From Massilia sp. IC2-278 (GTDB taxonomy: Bacteria; Pseudomonadota; Gammaproteobacteria; Burkholderiales; Burkholderiaceae_D), in contig NZ_JAJFES010000018.1 of NCBI RefSeq assembly GCF_020708045.1, positions 1-64,000 on the forward strand: 64,000 nucleotides of DNA, in the 5' to 3' direction. Both the position numbers and the translations under genes were made by a program. Shown piece by piece: positions 34,816 through 43,252 of this stretch. Position 1 is the first letter of the stretch. Each line of letters begins with the position of its first letter. The notes under the pieces were generated by a model. The model ran no database searches. It was not told the DNA's origin and saw only the letters and a program-made list of their open reading frames with translations.

Positions 34816-35136
34816 TTACTTCAGGCGCAGGTCGTTGTGTACCGACTTGACGCCCTTCACGGTGCGCGCAACCGACGCTGCGGTTGCCACATTCTCTGCC
34901 GAGCTGACGAAACCGCTCAGCCTGACGATGCCTTCGCGGGTGGCGACATCGATGTCCGCTGCGCGCAGCTCCGGCGCCTTGCCGATGGCTGCCTGGACGC
35001 CGGTCGTGATCGTCGCGTCGTCCACAGCCCGGGCTTCAGTTCTTCCCGGCACATTGCCGGAGGAAACACAGCCGCTGGCCATGCTTCCGAAGCCCAGGAC
35101 CGCGAGCAAGGCCACGGCCGGTTTCCAGTACGTCAT
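34816..35136 (-). CDS. BON-domain lipoprotein
   Basis: A 106-residue lipoprotein: signal peptide ending MASGC, then one BON domain (DDATITTGVQAAIGKAPELR to VKGVKSVHNDLRLK). BON domains bind phospholipid surfaces; OsmY and DolP are the known examples. RBS GAGGAA. It heads an operon with the OsmB-like gene and has a BON paralogue at 42889-43203 (same IVRLSGFVSSAE / VQLSGFVSDAG pattern). Confidence 0.9.
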   Translation of the reverse strand: MTYWKPAVALLAVLGFGSMASGCVSSGNVPGRTEARAVDDATITTGVQAAIGKAPELRAADIDVATREGIVRLSGFVSSAENVATAASVARTVKGVKSVHNDLRLK

Positions 35137-35178
35137 GCAGTTTCCTCGAATGCCGCTTTTCACTTCGGCGATGGGTCC

Positions 35179-35220
35179 AGAATAGGCCAGCGCACAAATG
35201 AAGTCTGTTCGACAACACAC
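35179..35220 (-). promoter_or_regulatory. GTGCG-N4-CGCAC-type box with -10, before BON/OsmB operon
   Basis: On the minus strand GTGTG-TTGT-CGAAC (35207-35220, two mismatches) lies exactly 22 bases before TATTCT (35179-35184). The core promoter CCTATTCTGG and the AGAC after the box are identical, at identical spacing, to those of the SlyB-like gene at 42012-42053, which is strong internal support for this site. Confidence 0.6.
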
Positions 35221-35258
35221 ACTGTGGCTGGCCCTGCTTTGGGTCTTACATTTTTACA

Positions 35259-37322
35259 TTACTTCTTCGTCTTGCCGGGCGGCGGCGCGGTCGGCTTGGC
35301 GTTGGCCAGGGCCACCAGCTTGGCGCAGTCGCTGTTCTCGCCAGGGCCGGTATTGATCAGCGGGAGCAGGGCCGCCACCGGCGCCGCGATGGTCGCCAGG
35401 GCTGCCGCGCCGCCCGCCTTCAGGGCCAGCGTCTTCTTGTCGACCGACACGTCCGGGTCGCTGAAGGTGCCGCGCACGTAGAGCGGGGCGCGCAGCGTGA
35501 ACAGGCGCAGGGCCTTGGTCTCGGGTTTCACGGTCAGGTCCATGCCTTCGTTGCCCAGGTTGACGTTGCCGCTGACGTTGATGATCGCCTCTTTCGTATC
35601 GACCACGAAGACCTGCGACTGCATCACGCCCTTCTTGACGTCGAAGTCGGCCGCCAGGCAGTTCAGTTCCACCGGCTTGTCGCCGAACAGCTTGGTGAGC
35701 ACCATGTTGCCCACGTTCAGGCCGGCCATCTCGAGCAGCATCTTGCTGATCGTGCCCTGGTTGACCAGTGCCTTGACCTCGCCGTTCGAGGTGCCGAGCA
35801 GGGAAGCGACCGAGGTGCCGGTGGCCGACAGTTGCGCGTCGCCGTTCACCTGGCCGACCGTGGCCTGCATCTGCTCGATGGTCGGGAACAGTTGCTTGAT
35901 CTGGATGTGGCGCGCCGAGACCTTGGCCGTGGCCGCGATGGTATTGCCGGCCGCGCCGCTGCCATCCAAACGGATCGTCGAGCGCAGCGTGCCCCCGGCC
36001 ACGCCGAAGTCGAGCGGCGCCAGGGTGATGACGCCATCCTTCATGATCAGGTGGGCCGAGAGCTTGCTGATCGGCAGGGTCTTTTCGCGGACAATCTTGT
36101 CCGCTGCATACTTCACATCGGCGTCGATGGCTTTCCAGCGCTCGGTACGGAACTCTTCCACCGGCAAGACCTTGCCGCCCGGCTGCACCGCTTCCACGCC
36201 GCGCGCCTTCTTGCTGGCGTTCGAGTCGGCGCCGACCAGCGGGCCCAGATCCTCGAACACCAGCTTGTTCGACGCCACGTTGCCCGACAGCTTGCCGCGC
36301 GGCTTGCCGCCCTCGTAGACCAACTTGCCGTGGATGTCGCTGCTGCCGACCTTGCCCTTGAAGTCCTCGTAGGTCCAGCGCCCGTATTCACGGTCGAGCT
36401 CGCCGCGCAGGCGGCCAGCGGTCGAGAAGGCCGGGGTTTCCGGCAGCGTGATGCCGGTGAAGTTGTACAGGCGCGCCATGCTGCGGCCGGCCAGTTGCAG
36501 CTGCAAATCGACCGCCTTCAGCTTGGCCGGGGAGGTGACGGTGCCCTCGATCGCAATGCGGCTGGGGCCGCTGCGCATGTCGGCCTGGATCGGGTAGGGC
36601 GTGTTCTGGTCCTTCAGCGACAGCACCTGGCCCACCTTGCCGCCGCCCGTGACCGGCGCGCCGTTGTAGCTGCCGCCGACCTCGAAGCTGATGCCGTACT
36701 TCGGATCATTGGCGAGCGTGCGCACGTGGGCCGTGACGTCGGCCTTGGTGACGGCGTCGACGAAGCTCACCACGCCGTCGGTCAGGACCACGCGCTCGAG
36801 GTCGAGCTTCCACTTCGATTCCTTTTCCTCTTTCTTGTAGACCCAGTTGTAGTGACTGGCGTCGGTGCGCACCAGGTCCACGCGCGGCGAGTCGAAGCGC
36901 AGCACGGGGATGCCGATCGTGTGGTGCAGCAGGCCGAGCGGGTTCAGCGAGAACGAGAACTGCTTCACCGCCGCCATGTCGGCCTGCTTCATGTGGGCCG
37001 GGTTGCCGACGTGGACGTCGTTGGCGATCAGGTGCGGCCAGGGAATCCAGTCGCGCAGGTTGCGGTCGCCCGGCGCCATGCTGCGCGCCGGGATTTCCCA
37101 TTCCACGTTCAGGTTGCCGCGGATGGCGAACGGACGTTCGATGGCCTCGCTGACCTTGGCGTTCAGCCAGGGGCGGGCCTTGTTCCAGTCGAAGGTCAGG
37201 ATGAAAATGACGGCGATGACCGGGATCGCAATCAGGATACCGATTGCGCTGAGGATGATTTTCTTGCGGCGGCCGTTGTGGGGCTTGACGGCGCCGTGCT
37301 GGGGAGTTGTGGTGTCTGGCAT
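35259..37322 (-). CDS. AsmA-family protein
   Basis: A 687-residue protein anchored by one N-terminal helix (IILSAIGILIAIPVIAVIFIL) with a long periplasmic beta-rich body. The start of the body (DWNKARPWLNAKVSEAIERPFAI), and the C-terminal AsmA-like domain with DLTVKPETKALRLFTLRAPLYV and GTFSDPDVSVDKK, are typical of AsmA/YhjG proteins. AsmA-like proteins are thought to be bridges for phospholipid transfer to the outer membrane. RBS GAAGGA. Its own Crp/Fnr-type box is at 37385-37398, divergent from the DUF4398 operon. Confidence 0.9.
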   Translation of the reverse strand: MPDTTTPQHGAVKPHNGRRKKIILSAIGILIAIPVIAVIFILTFDWNKARPWLNAKVSEAIERPFAIRGNLNVEWEIPARSMAPGDRNLRDWIPWPHLIANDVHVGNPAHMKQADMAAVKQFSFSLNPLGLLHHTIGIPVLRFDSPRVDLVRTDASHYNWVYKKEEKESKWKLDLERVVLTDGVVSFVDAVTKADVTAHVRTLANDPKYGISFEVGGSYNGAPVTGGGKVGQVLSLKDQNTPYPIQADMRSGPSRIAIEGTVTSPAKLKAVDLQLQLAGRSMARLYNFTGITLPETPAFSTAGRLRGELDREYGRWTYEDFKGKVGSSDIHGKLVYEGGKPRGKLSGNVASNKLVFEDLGPLVGADSNASKKARGVEAVQPGGKVLPVEEFRTERWKAIDADVKYAADKIVREKTLPISKLSAHLIMKDGVITLAPLDFGVAGGTLRSTIRLDGSGAAGNTIAATAKVSARHIQIKQLFPTIEQMQATVGQVNGDAQLSATGTSVASLLGTSNGEVKALVNQGTISKMLLEMAGLNVGNMVLTKLFGDKPVELNCLAADFDVKKGVMQSQVFVVDTKEAIINVSGNVNLGNEGMDLTVKPETKALRLFTLRAPLYVRGTFSDPDVSVDKKTLALKAGGAAALATIAAPVAALLPLINTGPGENSDCAKLVALANAKPTAPPPGKTKK

Positions 37323-37355
37323 GACGATCCTTCGCTGGGTGTCAGTGTTGAAGCC

Positions 37356-37398
37356 AGCTTAGCGCAAAGACAAGGGTCATCAATGTGCGGTGTCGCAC
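37356..37398 (-). promoter_or_regulatory. GTGCG-N4-CGCAC box before asmA-like gene
   Basis: The perfect palindrome GTGCG-ACAC-CGCAC (37385-37398, minus strand) lies 23 bases before TAAGCT (37356-37361), a weak -10. The box is 63 bases from the start codon. Confidence 0.6.
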
Positions 37399-37434
37399 GC
37401 TGAAAACGGATGAGCATTGCGATCGGTGGTCAGT

Positions 37435-37476
37435 GTGCGCTAGCGTACCGAACTCGTCTCATAACAAGCTTATAAC
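37435..37476 (+). promoter_or_regulatory. GTGCG-N4-CGCAC-type box with -10, before DUF4398 operon
   Basis: GTGCG-CTAG-CGTAC (37435-37448, one mismatch) lies exactly 22 bases before TATAAC (37471-37476), the best -10 in the set. It and the asmA box are 36 bases apart and face opposite ways, so the one intergenic region holds two divergent class II-type promoters. Confidence 0.7.
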
Positions 37477-37510
37477 GTTAACAACTTCCTCACATAAACA
37501 GGAGAACCGG

Positions 37511-37897
37511 ATGGACAAGCAATTCCCGATGAAGCGTGCAGTTGGCAGTGCTGCGCTGGCAGCGATGCTGGTACTGACCGGTTGCGCCAGCCAGAAAGCG
37601 CCGGCCACCGCCGATGTCGCGGTGTCGCGCAATGCAGTCCAGAACGCCGTGCAGGCGGGCGCCGCCGAGCTGGCCCCGGCCGAGATCACTGCGGCGCGCG
37701 CCAAGATGATGCGCGCCAACGAAGCCCTGGCCGCACGCGACTACAAGCTGGCGCGCGAGCTGGCCATGCAGGCCCAGGCCGATGCGCAACTGGCGCAGAG
37801 CAAGGCGAACTCGGCCAAGGCCACGGCTGCTTCCGACGCGCTGAACGAAGACCTGCGCGTGCTGCGCCAGGAAGTCGAGCGCGCGAACTCGCAGTAA
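37511..37897 (+). CDS. DUF4398 lipoprotein
   Basis: A 128-residue lipoprotein with signal peptide ending LVLTGC and a helical DUF4398 domain (AELAPAEITAARAKMMRANEALAARDY). Such proteins are often encoded just before an OmpA-like partner that carries the same helical domain, as here (38052). It heads an operon that probably runs through the OmpA, ferritin-like and YqjD/E/K genes. RBS GGAG. It likely coats or bridges outer membrane and peptidoglycan; the exact role is unknown. Confidence 0.85.
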   Translation: MDKQFPMKRAVGSAALAAMLVLTGCASQKAPATADVAVSRNAVQNAVQAGAAELAPAEITAARAKMMRANEALAARDYKLARELAMQAQADAQLAQSKANSAKATAASDALNEDLRVLRQEVERANSQ

Positions 37898-38051
37898 GAG
37901 CAATGAGGAGGACGGCAGTCGCCATGCGCGCCGTCCACCATGCAGTACGCCTGCACATCCGTGCAGCACACCATGACAGCGCCGCACCGCGCATGCCGGC
38001 GCACCGCGATCCCATGCGCCATGCGGCGCCAACGACAAGGAGGGCAAGAAC

Positions 38052-38954
38052 ATGAAAAACCGTTTCCTGAAACCGGCCGTCTTCGCCAGCGCCATCCTGC
38101 TGGCCGCCTGCAGCAGCACGCCGACCACCACGCCGACCCTGGACCAGGCGCGCGCCGATTTCGTTTCCGCCAACAATAACCCGCAGGTCTCGACCTACGC
38201 GCCGATGGAGTTCCGCGACGCCAGCGCCGCGCTCGACGCCGCCAACACCGCCGCCGCCAAGAAGGAAAGCCTGGAAGACATCGACCGCCTGGCCTATGTG
38301 GCCAAGCAGAAGATCGCCACCGCCCAGGAAGTGGCGCGCGCCAAGGCCGCCGAAGCGAATATCGCGAACGCCTCGATGGAGCGCAACGCCGTGCGCCTGG
38401 AAGCGCGCACCGCCGAAGCCGAACGCGCCAAGCGCGAAGCCGAAGCCGCCCAGGCCGCCGCCATGGCCGCCCAGCAGCAGGCGAACGCCGCCGCCGACCA
38501 GAACCGCGCCCTGGCCGAACGCGCCGCCAAGCTCGAAGCGATGCTGGTCGAACTGCACGCCAAGCAGACCGAGCGCGGCATGGTCGTCACCATCGGCGAC
38601 GTGCTGTTCGCGACCGGCCAGGCGACCCTGACGCCTAACGGAACCTCGACCCTGCGCAAGCTCGCCGAGGTGATGCAGCAGAACCCGGAGCGTACCGTGC
38701 TGGTCGAAGGTTTTACCGACAGCACCGGCAGCTCGAGCTTCAACCAGGACTTGTCGCAGCGCCGCGCCAACGCGGTCGCCACGGCACTGGGTGAAATGGG
38801 CATCGAGCGCCAGCGCATCGCCACCAAGGCCTATGGCGAAGCCTTCCCGGTCGCAGGCAACGATACCGCCGGCAACCGCCAGCTGAACCGCCGTGTCGAG
38901 ATCGTGCTGTCGAACGGCAATGCGCCGATTCCGCAACGCACTGCCGGACGCTGA
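38052..38954 (+). CDS. DUF4398-OmpA lipoprotein
   Basis: A 300-residue outer-membrane lipoprotein. The signal peptide ends ILLAAC. Residues about 30-180 are helical with a DUF4398 region and an Ala/Glu/Arg-rich coiled coil (about 105-180). Residues about 185-295 are an OmpA peptidoglycan-binding domain (VLVEGFTDSTGSSSFNQDLS, NRQLNRRVEIVLS). The coiled coil could span the distance between membrane and wall. It follows the DUF4398 lipoprotein by 154 bases. Confidence 0.9.
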   Translation: MKNRFLKPAVFASAILLAACSSTPTTTPTLDQARADFVSANNNPQVSTYAPMEFRDASAALDAANTAAAKKESLEDIDRLAYVAKQKIATAQEVARAKAAEANIANASMERNAVRLEARTAEAERAKREAEAAQAAAMAAQQQANAAADQNRALAERAAKLEAMLVELHAKQTERGMVVTIGDVLFATGQATLTPNGTSTLRKLAEVMQQNPERTVLVEGFTDSTGSSSFNQDLSQRRANAVATALGEMGIERQRIATKAYGEAFPVAGNDTAGNRQLNRRVEIVLSNGNAPIPQRTAGR

Positions 38955-39003
38955 GCAGGCGGACCCTTAGTTGAAGTAAATGAGCCGAGGTAAAGGAATC
39001 ATC

Positions 39004-39543
39004 ATGGAACAGTCCGGCAAGCCCCTGGCACACGGCTTCGACATCGAAGCCATCCGCCGCGCCGCCGCCAACATCGACGAAGGCGCCGTCACCGACGGCT
39101 ACGCGGCCGACCGCGAAGCCGTCATCGCCATGCTGAACGATGCGCTCGCCACCGAGCTGCTGTGCGTGCTGCGTTATAAACGCCACTACTACACGGTGAG
39201 CGGGCCGAACAACGGCGCCCTGAAGGCCGAGTTCCTGGAACACGCCCAGCAGGAGCAGGACCACGCCGACCGCATCGCCGAGCGCATCGTGCAACTGAAC
39301 GGTTCGCCGAACTTCAACCCGGCCACGCTGACCGCGCGTTCGCATGCCGAGTACGACGATTCCGACGATACCCAGGCCATGGTGCGCGCCGACCTCATCG
39401 CCGAGCGCGTGGCCATCGAGTCCTATCGCCAGATGATCCAGGCGATCGGCGACAAGGACCCGACCACGCGCCAGATGCTGACCGAGATCCTCGCCGTCGA
39501 GGAAGAGCATGCCGACGACATGCGCGATTTCCTCGTGCCGTAA
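39004..39543 (+). CDS. Ferritin-like/bacterioferritin-related protein
   Basis: A 179-residue four-helix protein. Metal-binding residues of the ferritin-like fold are visible: NDALATELLCVLRYKRHY (first Glu), EFLEHAQQEQDHADRI (Glu and ExxH), then ERVAIESYRQM and EILAVEEEHADDM. This resembles the bacterioferritin/DPS-like group often found with stress genes. It probably stores or detoxifies iron. ATG at 39004 has an AAGGA RBS. It sits within the DUF4398-OmpA-YqjD operon, 49 bases after the OmpA gene. Confidence 0.87.
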   Translation: MEQSGKPLAHGFDIEAIRRAAANIDEGAVTDGYAADREAVIAMLNDALATELLCVLRYKRHYYTVSGPNNGALKAEFLEHAQQEQDHADRIAERIVQLNGSPNFNPATLTARSHAEYDDSDDTQAMVRADLIAERVAIESYRQMIQAIGDKDPTTRQMLTEILAVEEEHADDMRDFLVP

Positions 39544-39585
39544 CCACGTTTTATCCAACCCCATAACCAACAACAGGAGTACATC

Positions 39586-39909
39586 ATGCAAGACACCACC
39601 GCCCGCTCGATCGACAACGGCCTGAACAATGCAAATGCCGACATGAAAGTCCTGGTCAAGGATGCGCAATCGCTGCTGAGCGCAGCCGCTTCGCTGACCG
39701 GCGACAAGGCCGACGAGCTGCGTTCGCGCGGCATGGAACTGCTGGACCGCGCCATGGGCAAGGCCAGCCAGTACCAGGGTCAAGCTGTCGTCAAGAGCAA
39801 GGAACTGGCGCACACGGCCGATGTCTACGTAAAAGACAACCCATGGCGCACCGTCGTTGCTGCCGCCAGCGTCGGCCTGCTGGTCGGCATCGTCTTGGGT
39901 CGTAAATAA
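39586..39909 (+). CDS. yqjD: DUF883 (ElaB/YqjD) ribosome/membrane anchor protein
   Basis: A 107-residue protein with a long helix (NADMKVLVKDAQSLLSAAAS), the conserved VKDNPWRTVVAAASVGLLVG and a C-terminal membrane helix ending GRK. E. coli YqjD and ElaB are tail-anchored proteins made under stationary phase and stress that bind ribosomes. RBS AGGAG. It is followed by yqjE and a yqjK-like gene, the same order as in E. coli. Confidence 0.92.
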   Translation: MQDTTARSIDNGLNNANADMKVLVKDAQSLLSAAASLTGDKADELRSRGMELLDRAMGKASQYQGQAVVKSKELAHTADVYVKDNPWRTVVAAASVGLLVGIVLGRK

Positions 39910-39927
39910 CACACGTCGGAGAGCGCC

Positions 39928-40314
39928 ATGGAAAAGACCGACACCGTTGTACATGGTCCCGGACTCATGGGCGGCATCTCCGGCCTGGCGAAGAACCTGT
40001 TCGGCCTCATCGTGTCCCGCGTGGAATTAGCGGCACTCGAGTTGTCGGAAGTGCGCAACCACGCGATCGAACTGCTGGCGATCTTCGCCGGCGCGATTCT
40101 CGCCGTGTGGTTCGCACTGGCCTACGGCACCGCGACAATCGTGGCGCTGGCCTGGGACGCCATGGGCTGGAAGATCCTGCTGGTGCTGTTCCTCGTGTTC
40201 CTCGTCATCACGGCCGTGCTGGTGATGCGCGGAATGGCGATGCTCAAGCAGGGCAAGCTCGCCTTCCCGGAAACGATGAACGAATTGCGCAACGACCGCG
40301 ACGCACTGCTGTAA
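39928..40314 (+). CDS. yqjE: YqjE/phage-holin-family membrane protein
   Basis: A 128-residue protein with an amphipathic N-terminal helix (SGLAKNLFGLIVSRVELAAL) and two membrane helices (LLAIFAGAILAVWFALAYGTA and ILLVLFLVFLVITAVLVMR). It matches the YqjE family (often labelled phage holin family), the usual partner of YqjD. It lies 18 bases after yqjD. Confidence 0.9.
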   Translation: MEKTDTVVHGPGLMGGISGLAKNLFGLIVSRVELAALELSEVRNHAIELLAIFAGAILAVWFALAYGTATIVALAWDAMGWKILLVLFLVFLVITAVLVMRGMAMLKQGKLAFPETMNELRNDRDALL

Positions 40315-40335
40315 GCGTCTACCAGGGGAGGGAAC

Positions 40336-40731
40336 ATGGACAAGCATCATCATCATAACGACGAACCGACCGGCCTGGCCGGTCACAAGCACAGCCGCGA
40401 CCCTGCAACCCGCAAGGCCGAGTTGCTGCGCGAGGGCGAGTTCTACCGTGCCGGGGTGGCGTACGCGCGCGCACAAGTGAAACACGGCGCGCGGCCCGAA
40501 GTCATGTTACATTCTGCTTTCGACCACGCGACATGGGCACTTCGGGCCAGGGCTGATGCTCTGCTGAAACCCACGGGTACCAGCATCTCGGTCCTGATGC
40601 CGTATGGCCTGGCTGCCTTCAACTTCGTGCGCCAGCGGCGCATGGGCAAGCAGGCACTGGCAGGTGCGGTACTGCTGGGTGTAGCGGGCTGGTTCATGCA
40701 GAAGCGCCGGGCAGCACGCGAAGTATCCTGA
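40336..40731 (+). CDS. YqjK-like protein
   Basis: A 131-residue protein with a His-rich start (DKHHHHNDE), a helical middle and one weak membrane helix near the end (AGAVLLGVAGWFMQKRR). Position right after yqjD-yqjE and the basic tail fit the YqjK group, but similarity is low. RBS GGGAGG. It ends the operon; a terminator follows at 40837-40871. Confidence 0.7.
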   Translation: MDKHHHHNDEPTGLAGHKHSRDPATRKAELLREGEFYRAGVAYARAQVKHGARPEVMLHSAFDHATWALRARADALLKPTGTSISVLMPYGLAAFNFVRQRRMGKQALAGAVLLGVAGWFMQKRRAAREVS

Positions 40732-40836
40732 GCACGGCCGCGTTGCATGCGGCTTGCCTGGAATGCGCAACCCGTTTGCGCTCCTGGCAAGCCCGATCCT
40801 CGCGGTGTCGACGAAAGAATATGGTGGGGCTTGAGC

Positions 40837-40871
40837 GGCGTCGCAATCGTTGATTGGGCGCCGTCTTTTTT
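40837..40871 (+). terminator. Terminator of the DUF4398-yqj operon
   Basis: GGCG and CAATC pair with GATTG and CGCC around a small bulge and a GTT loop, followed by seven T's (40865-40871). It lies about 105 bases after the yqjK-like stop. Confidence 0.65.
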
Positions 40872-40893
40872 TGCTGATGGCCTGCAGACGGCC

Positions 40894-41427
40894 TCAGCGC
40901 CCCACCGTGGTAGTTCCGGCGCCGGCTGCCTGTTCCGTGCCGGCATTGCCCGTGCTGCCGGAACCTGTGCCGCCGGCGTCCGAGCTGCCAGCATTGCTGG
41001 AACCGGCATTGCTGGACCCCACGTTGTTCGAGCCAGCGCTGCTGGCACCCGCATTGCTGGAACCCGCGCTGCCGGCGCCAGCCTGCACCGGCGCCTCGGC
41101 GCGCACCGCCTTCATTTCGCTTTCCCAGGTGGCCTGGGCAGTCTTCAAGCAAGCCTGGCGCTCTGCCGCCGGCCCCGCCTTGCAGGCATTCTTCGCTTCA
41201 TCCAATGCCGCGCCGATTTCCTTGGTACGCGTACGCATGCGTTCCTGGCGCGTCGTGTCTTCCTTGGACCAGCGCACCGGGTCGCCCTGGGCGATCTCGC
41301 GCGCCTGCTTGCTGGCCGCGGCCGGCGGCACGTTAGCATCGGTGCTGGCCTGGGCCAGGGCGAGGGGTGCGGCGGCGGCGAGGCAGGCGCCAAGCACGGC
41401 GCGTCCGGCGATCGTTCGAAGCTTCAT
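40894..41427 (-). CDS. Exported hypothetical protein with AGSSN repeats
   Basis: A 177-residue exported protein. A signal peptide ends at ALAQ (about residue 26). The middle (RWSKEDTTRQERMRTRTKEIG, then two Cys and WESEMKAVRAEAP) is helical. The C-terminal third is a degenerate pentapeptide tandem repeat of the form AGSSN, encoded by 15-base DNA repeats (about 40970-41090). The start ATG is at 41427. It lies 90 bases after the SlyB-like gene on the same strand, with a strong hairpin between (41448-41469). I do not recognise the family; a Cys-pattern relative may be the protein at 42187-42804. Confidence 0.7.
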   Translation of the reverse strand: MKLRTIAGRAVLGACLAAAAPLALAQASTDANVPPAAASKQAREIAQGDPVRWSKEDTTRQERMRTRTKEIGAALDEAKNACKAGPAAERQACLKTAQATWESEMKAVRAEAPVQAGAGSAGSSNAGASSAGSNNVGSSNAGSSNAGSSDAGGTGSGSTGNAGTEQAAGAGTTTVGR

Positions 41428-41447
41428 GATGACCTCCACAAAGAATG

Positions 41448-41469
41448 CGGGCCGGCGCAGGCCGGCCCG
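41448..41469. repeat. Hairpin between SlyB-like and AGSSN-repeat genes
   Basis: CGGGCCGGC and GCCGGCCCG form a perfect 9-bp stem with loop GCAG. There is no T run, so it may act in mRNA processing or partial termination between the two genes. Confidence 0.55.
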
Positions 41470-41517
41470 TGGGCGTTTCGACAAGGAGGGAGCCGGGGAG
41501 CGCTCCCGGATACGGTC

Positions 41518-41982
41518 TTAGTAGCGGTAGACGCGGCCGTCGACCAGGCGCACGCGGTTGCCCACGCGCAGGTCGTAGACGCTGTCCTGGACCACGGTAC
41601 GGTATTCGCCGTTGTCCATGCGCACGTTCACCTGGTACATCTCCTGGCCATTGCCGGCATTCCGGTTGCGCTCGACATTGTTGCCGATGGCGGCGCCGGC
41701 CACGCCGCCGGCCACCGTGGCCGCCGTACGGCCGCTGCCGCTGCCGACCTGGTTGCCCGCGAGGGCGCCGATCAGCGCGCCGGCCACGGCGCCGCCGCCG
41801 CTGGTGCGGTTTTCGGCCTGGGTCACCTGGATCGACTCGATCGTGCCGTAGCCCATCGAGGCGGTGTTGTTGTAGCCGCTGTTGTAGCCATTGTTGCCGT
41901 ACGAAGGGCCGTTGCTGGCGCAACCGGCGAGGACGGCGCTGGCTGCGACGACCGCAGCTGCAAGGGTGCGGGTAGCTTTCAT
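41518..41982 (-). CDS. SlyB-like glycine-zipper 2TM lipoprotein
   Basis: A 154-residue outer-membrane lipoprotein: signal peptide ending SAVLAGC, an Asn/Gly/Tyr-rich spacer, then the glycine-zipper 2TM domain (GGAVAGALIGALAGNQVG and AATVAGGVAGAAIGNNVE) and a C-terminal SH3-like part (YRTVVQDSVYDLRVGNRVRL). This is the SlyB pattern; SlyB is an envelope-stress lipoprotein that stabilises outer-membrane proteins. RBS GGAG. A perfect Crp/Fnr-type box lies 58 bases before the start codon. Confidence 0.9.
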   Translation of the reverse strand: MKATRTLAAAVVAASAVLAGCASNGPSYGNNGYNSGYNNTASMGYGTIESIQVTQAENRTSGGGAVAGALIGALAGNQVGSGSGRTAATVAGGVAGAAIGNNVERNRNAGNGQEMYQVNVRMDNGEYRTVVQDSVYDLRVGNRVRLVDGRVYRY

Positions 41983-42011
41983 ATTGTTCTCCTGGCAAAT
42001 GATGTATGGCC

Positions 42012-42053
42012 AGAATAGGCAGTGCGGAGCAGGGGGTCTGTGCGATGACGCAC
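42012..42053 (-). promoter_or_regulatory. GTGCG-N4-CGCAC box with -10, before SlyB-like gene
   Basis: The perfect palindrome GTGCG-TCAT-CGCAC (42040-42053, minus strand) lies exactly 22 bases before TATTCT (42012-42017), within CCTATTCTGG. The same -10 context and spacing occur before the BON gene. Confidence 0.75.
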
Positions 42054-42186
42054 TCATTGTTGCCGAGTTGCTAATGCTGAGCAGTATCACGCTGTTGTGT
42101 TCGACACCGTACAGAAATACACCGTCAAGGAGCGTAAAACATCATATGTGTTGACAGATAGAGCACAAATGGAGCACTCGAAGAAC

Positions 42187-42804
42187 ATGACGACAAGAAT
42201 GAAAAATACGCATGCCCTGCTGATCCTCGGCGCCGCCCTGTTGTGGGTAGGCCATGCCCGCGCCCAGGCCGTCACGACGCCGGCCACGCCGGCCGCCACC
42301 GCGGCGGCAACTGCGGGCACGACGCCGGTGCCCGACGCCAAGACGGCCTATGAACGGGCGCGCGACACGGCCGCCGCCAACTACAAGACGGCGCGGGCGC
42401 GCTGCGACAGCCTGAGCGGCAACCCGCACGACGTGTGCGAGGCCGAGGCCAAGGCCGAGCGCGTGCGCACCGAAGAAGAAGCCGGCGCCGCCTACAAGAA
42501 CACCCTGAAGGCCTATACCCAGGCCCGCATGCGCATCGCCGACGCCAACCATGCGCGCGACAAGGCGCGCTGCGGGGCGCTGGCGGGCAACGACCGCGAC
42601 GTGTGCATCAAGCAGGCCAAGGCGACCCTGGTCGCCGCTCAGGCCGATGCCACCGCGGACCGCAAGATGATCGAGGCGCGCAGCAATGCGCGCGAAGACA
42701 AACTGACGGCTGAATACCGGGTCGCACTGCAGAAGTGCGATGCGTTTGCCGGCGCGGCGAAGGACCAATGTGTCCAGGCCGCAAAAACCGCGTACGGCAA
42801 GTGA
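42187..42804 (+). CDS. Exported helical protein with paired cysteines
   Basis: A 205-residue exported protein with a signal peptide ending GHARAQ. The mature part is Ala-rich and helical with three similar units, each with two Cys: CDSLSGNPHDVCEAEAKAE, CGALAGNDRDVCIKQAKA and CDAFAGAAKDQCVQAAKT. The Cys pairs probably form disulfides at helix turns. I recognise no named family, but the internal triplication is clear. Start is uncertain between ATG codons at 42187 and 42199; the frame extends to 42097. It lies among stress-type envelope genes. Confidence 0.75.
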   Translation: MTTRMKNTHALLILGAALLWVGHARAQAVTTPATPAATAAATAGTTPVPDAKTAYERARDTAAANYKTARARCDSLSGNPHDVCEAEAKAERVRTEEEAGAAYKNTLKAYTQARMRIADANHARDKARCGALAGNDRDVCIKQAKATLVAAQADATADRKMIEARSNAREDKLTAEYRVALQKCDAFAGAAKDQCVQAAKTAYGK

Positions 42805-42888
42805 CGTACCGGCCCCGCTCGCAGTGAGCAAGCAGTAAACATACGACGCAGTGAATATTTTTTGACCAACGAAAGAAAGGGATACATC

Positions 42889-43203
42889 ATGAAAATCACC
42901 CAACGCCTGGCCACCGCTGTCTTCACCGGCGCACTCGCCTTCACCATGGTCGGTTGCGCTTCCGGCCCGCAAAAGGAAAGCGCCGGCGAATACGTCGACG
43001 ACAGCGTCATCACCGCCAAGGTGAAGGCTGCCTTCGCCGCCGACTCGAACGTCAAGGCAACCGAAATCAACGTCGAAACCTTCAAGGGCGACGTCCAGCT
43101 GTCGGGCTTCGTGTCCGATGCCGGCGATGCGCAGAAAGCCGTCGCGATCGCCCGCGGCGTGAAGGGTGTAAGCTCGGTCAAGAACGATATCCGCGTGAAG
43201 TAA
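42889..43203 (+). CDS. BON-domain lipoprotein
   Basis: A 104-residue lipoprotein with signal peptide ending FTMVGC and one BON domain (DDSVITAKVKAAFAADSNVK to VKGVSSVKNDIRVK). It is a paralogue of the BON lipoprotein at 34816-35136, as shown by the shared QLSGFVSDAGDAQKAV / RLSGFVSSAENVATAA pattern. An AAGG RBS precedes the ATG at 42889. It lies 84 bases after the triplicated-Cys protein and may share its transcript. No Crp/Fnr-type box was found. Confidence 0.9.
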   Translation: MKITQRLATAVFTGALAFTMVGCASGPQKESAGEYVDDSVITAKVKAAFAADSNVKATEINVETFKGDVQLSGFVSDAGDAQKAVAIARGVKGVSSVKNDIRVK

Positions 43204-43252
43204 TCCACGCAGCCGGGGCGGCGCGGTCCGGCGACTAACATTCGGCAAACAC

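Noticed and set aside
42187..42270. A Crp/Fnr-type promoter for the triple-Cys gene from the box at 42040-42053
   Set aside because: On the plus strand no -10-like hexamer lies 21-23 bases after the box; the box fits the minus-strand gene only.
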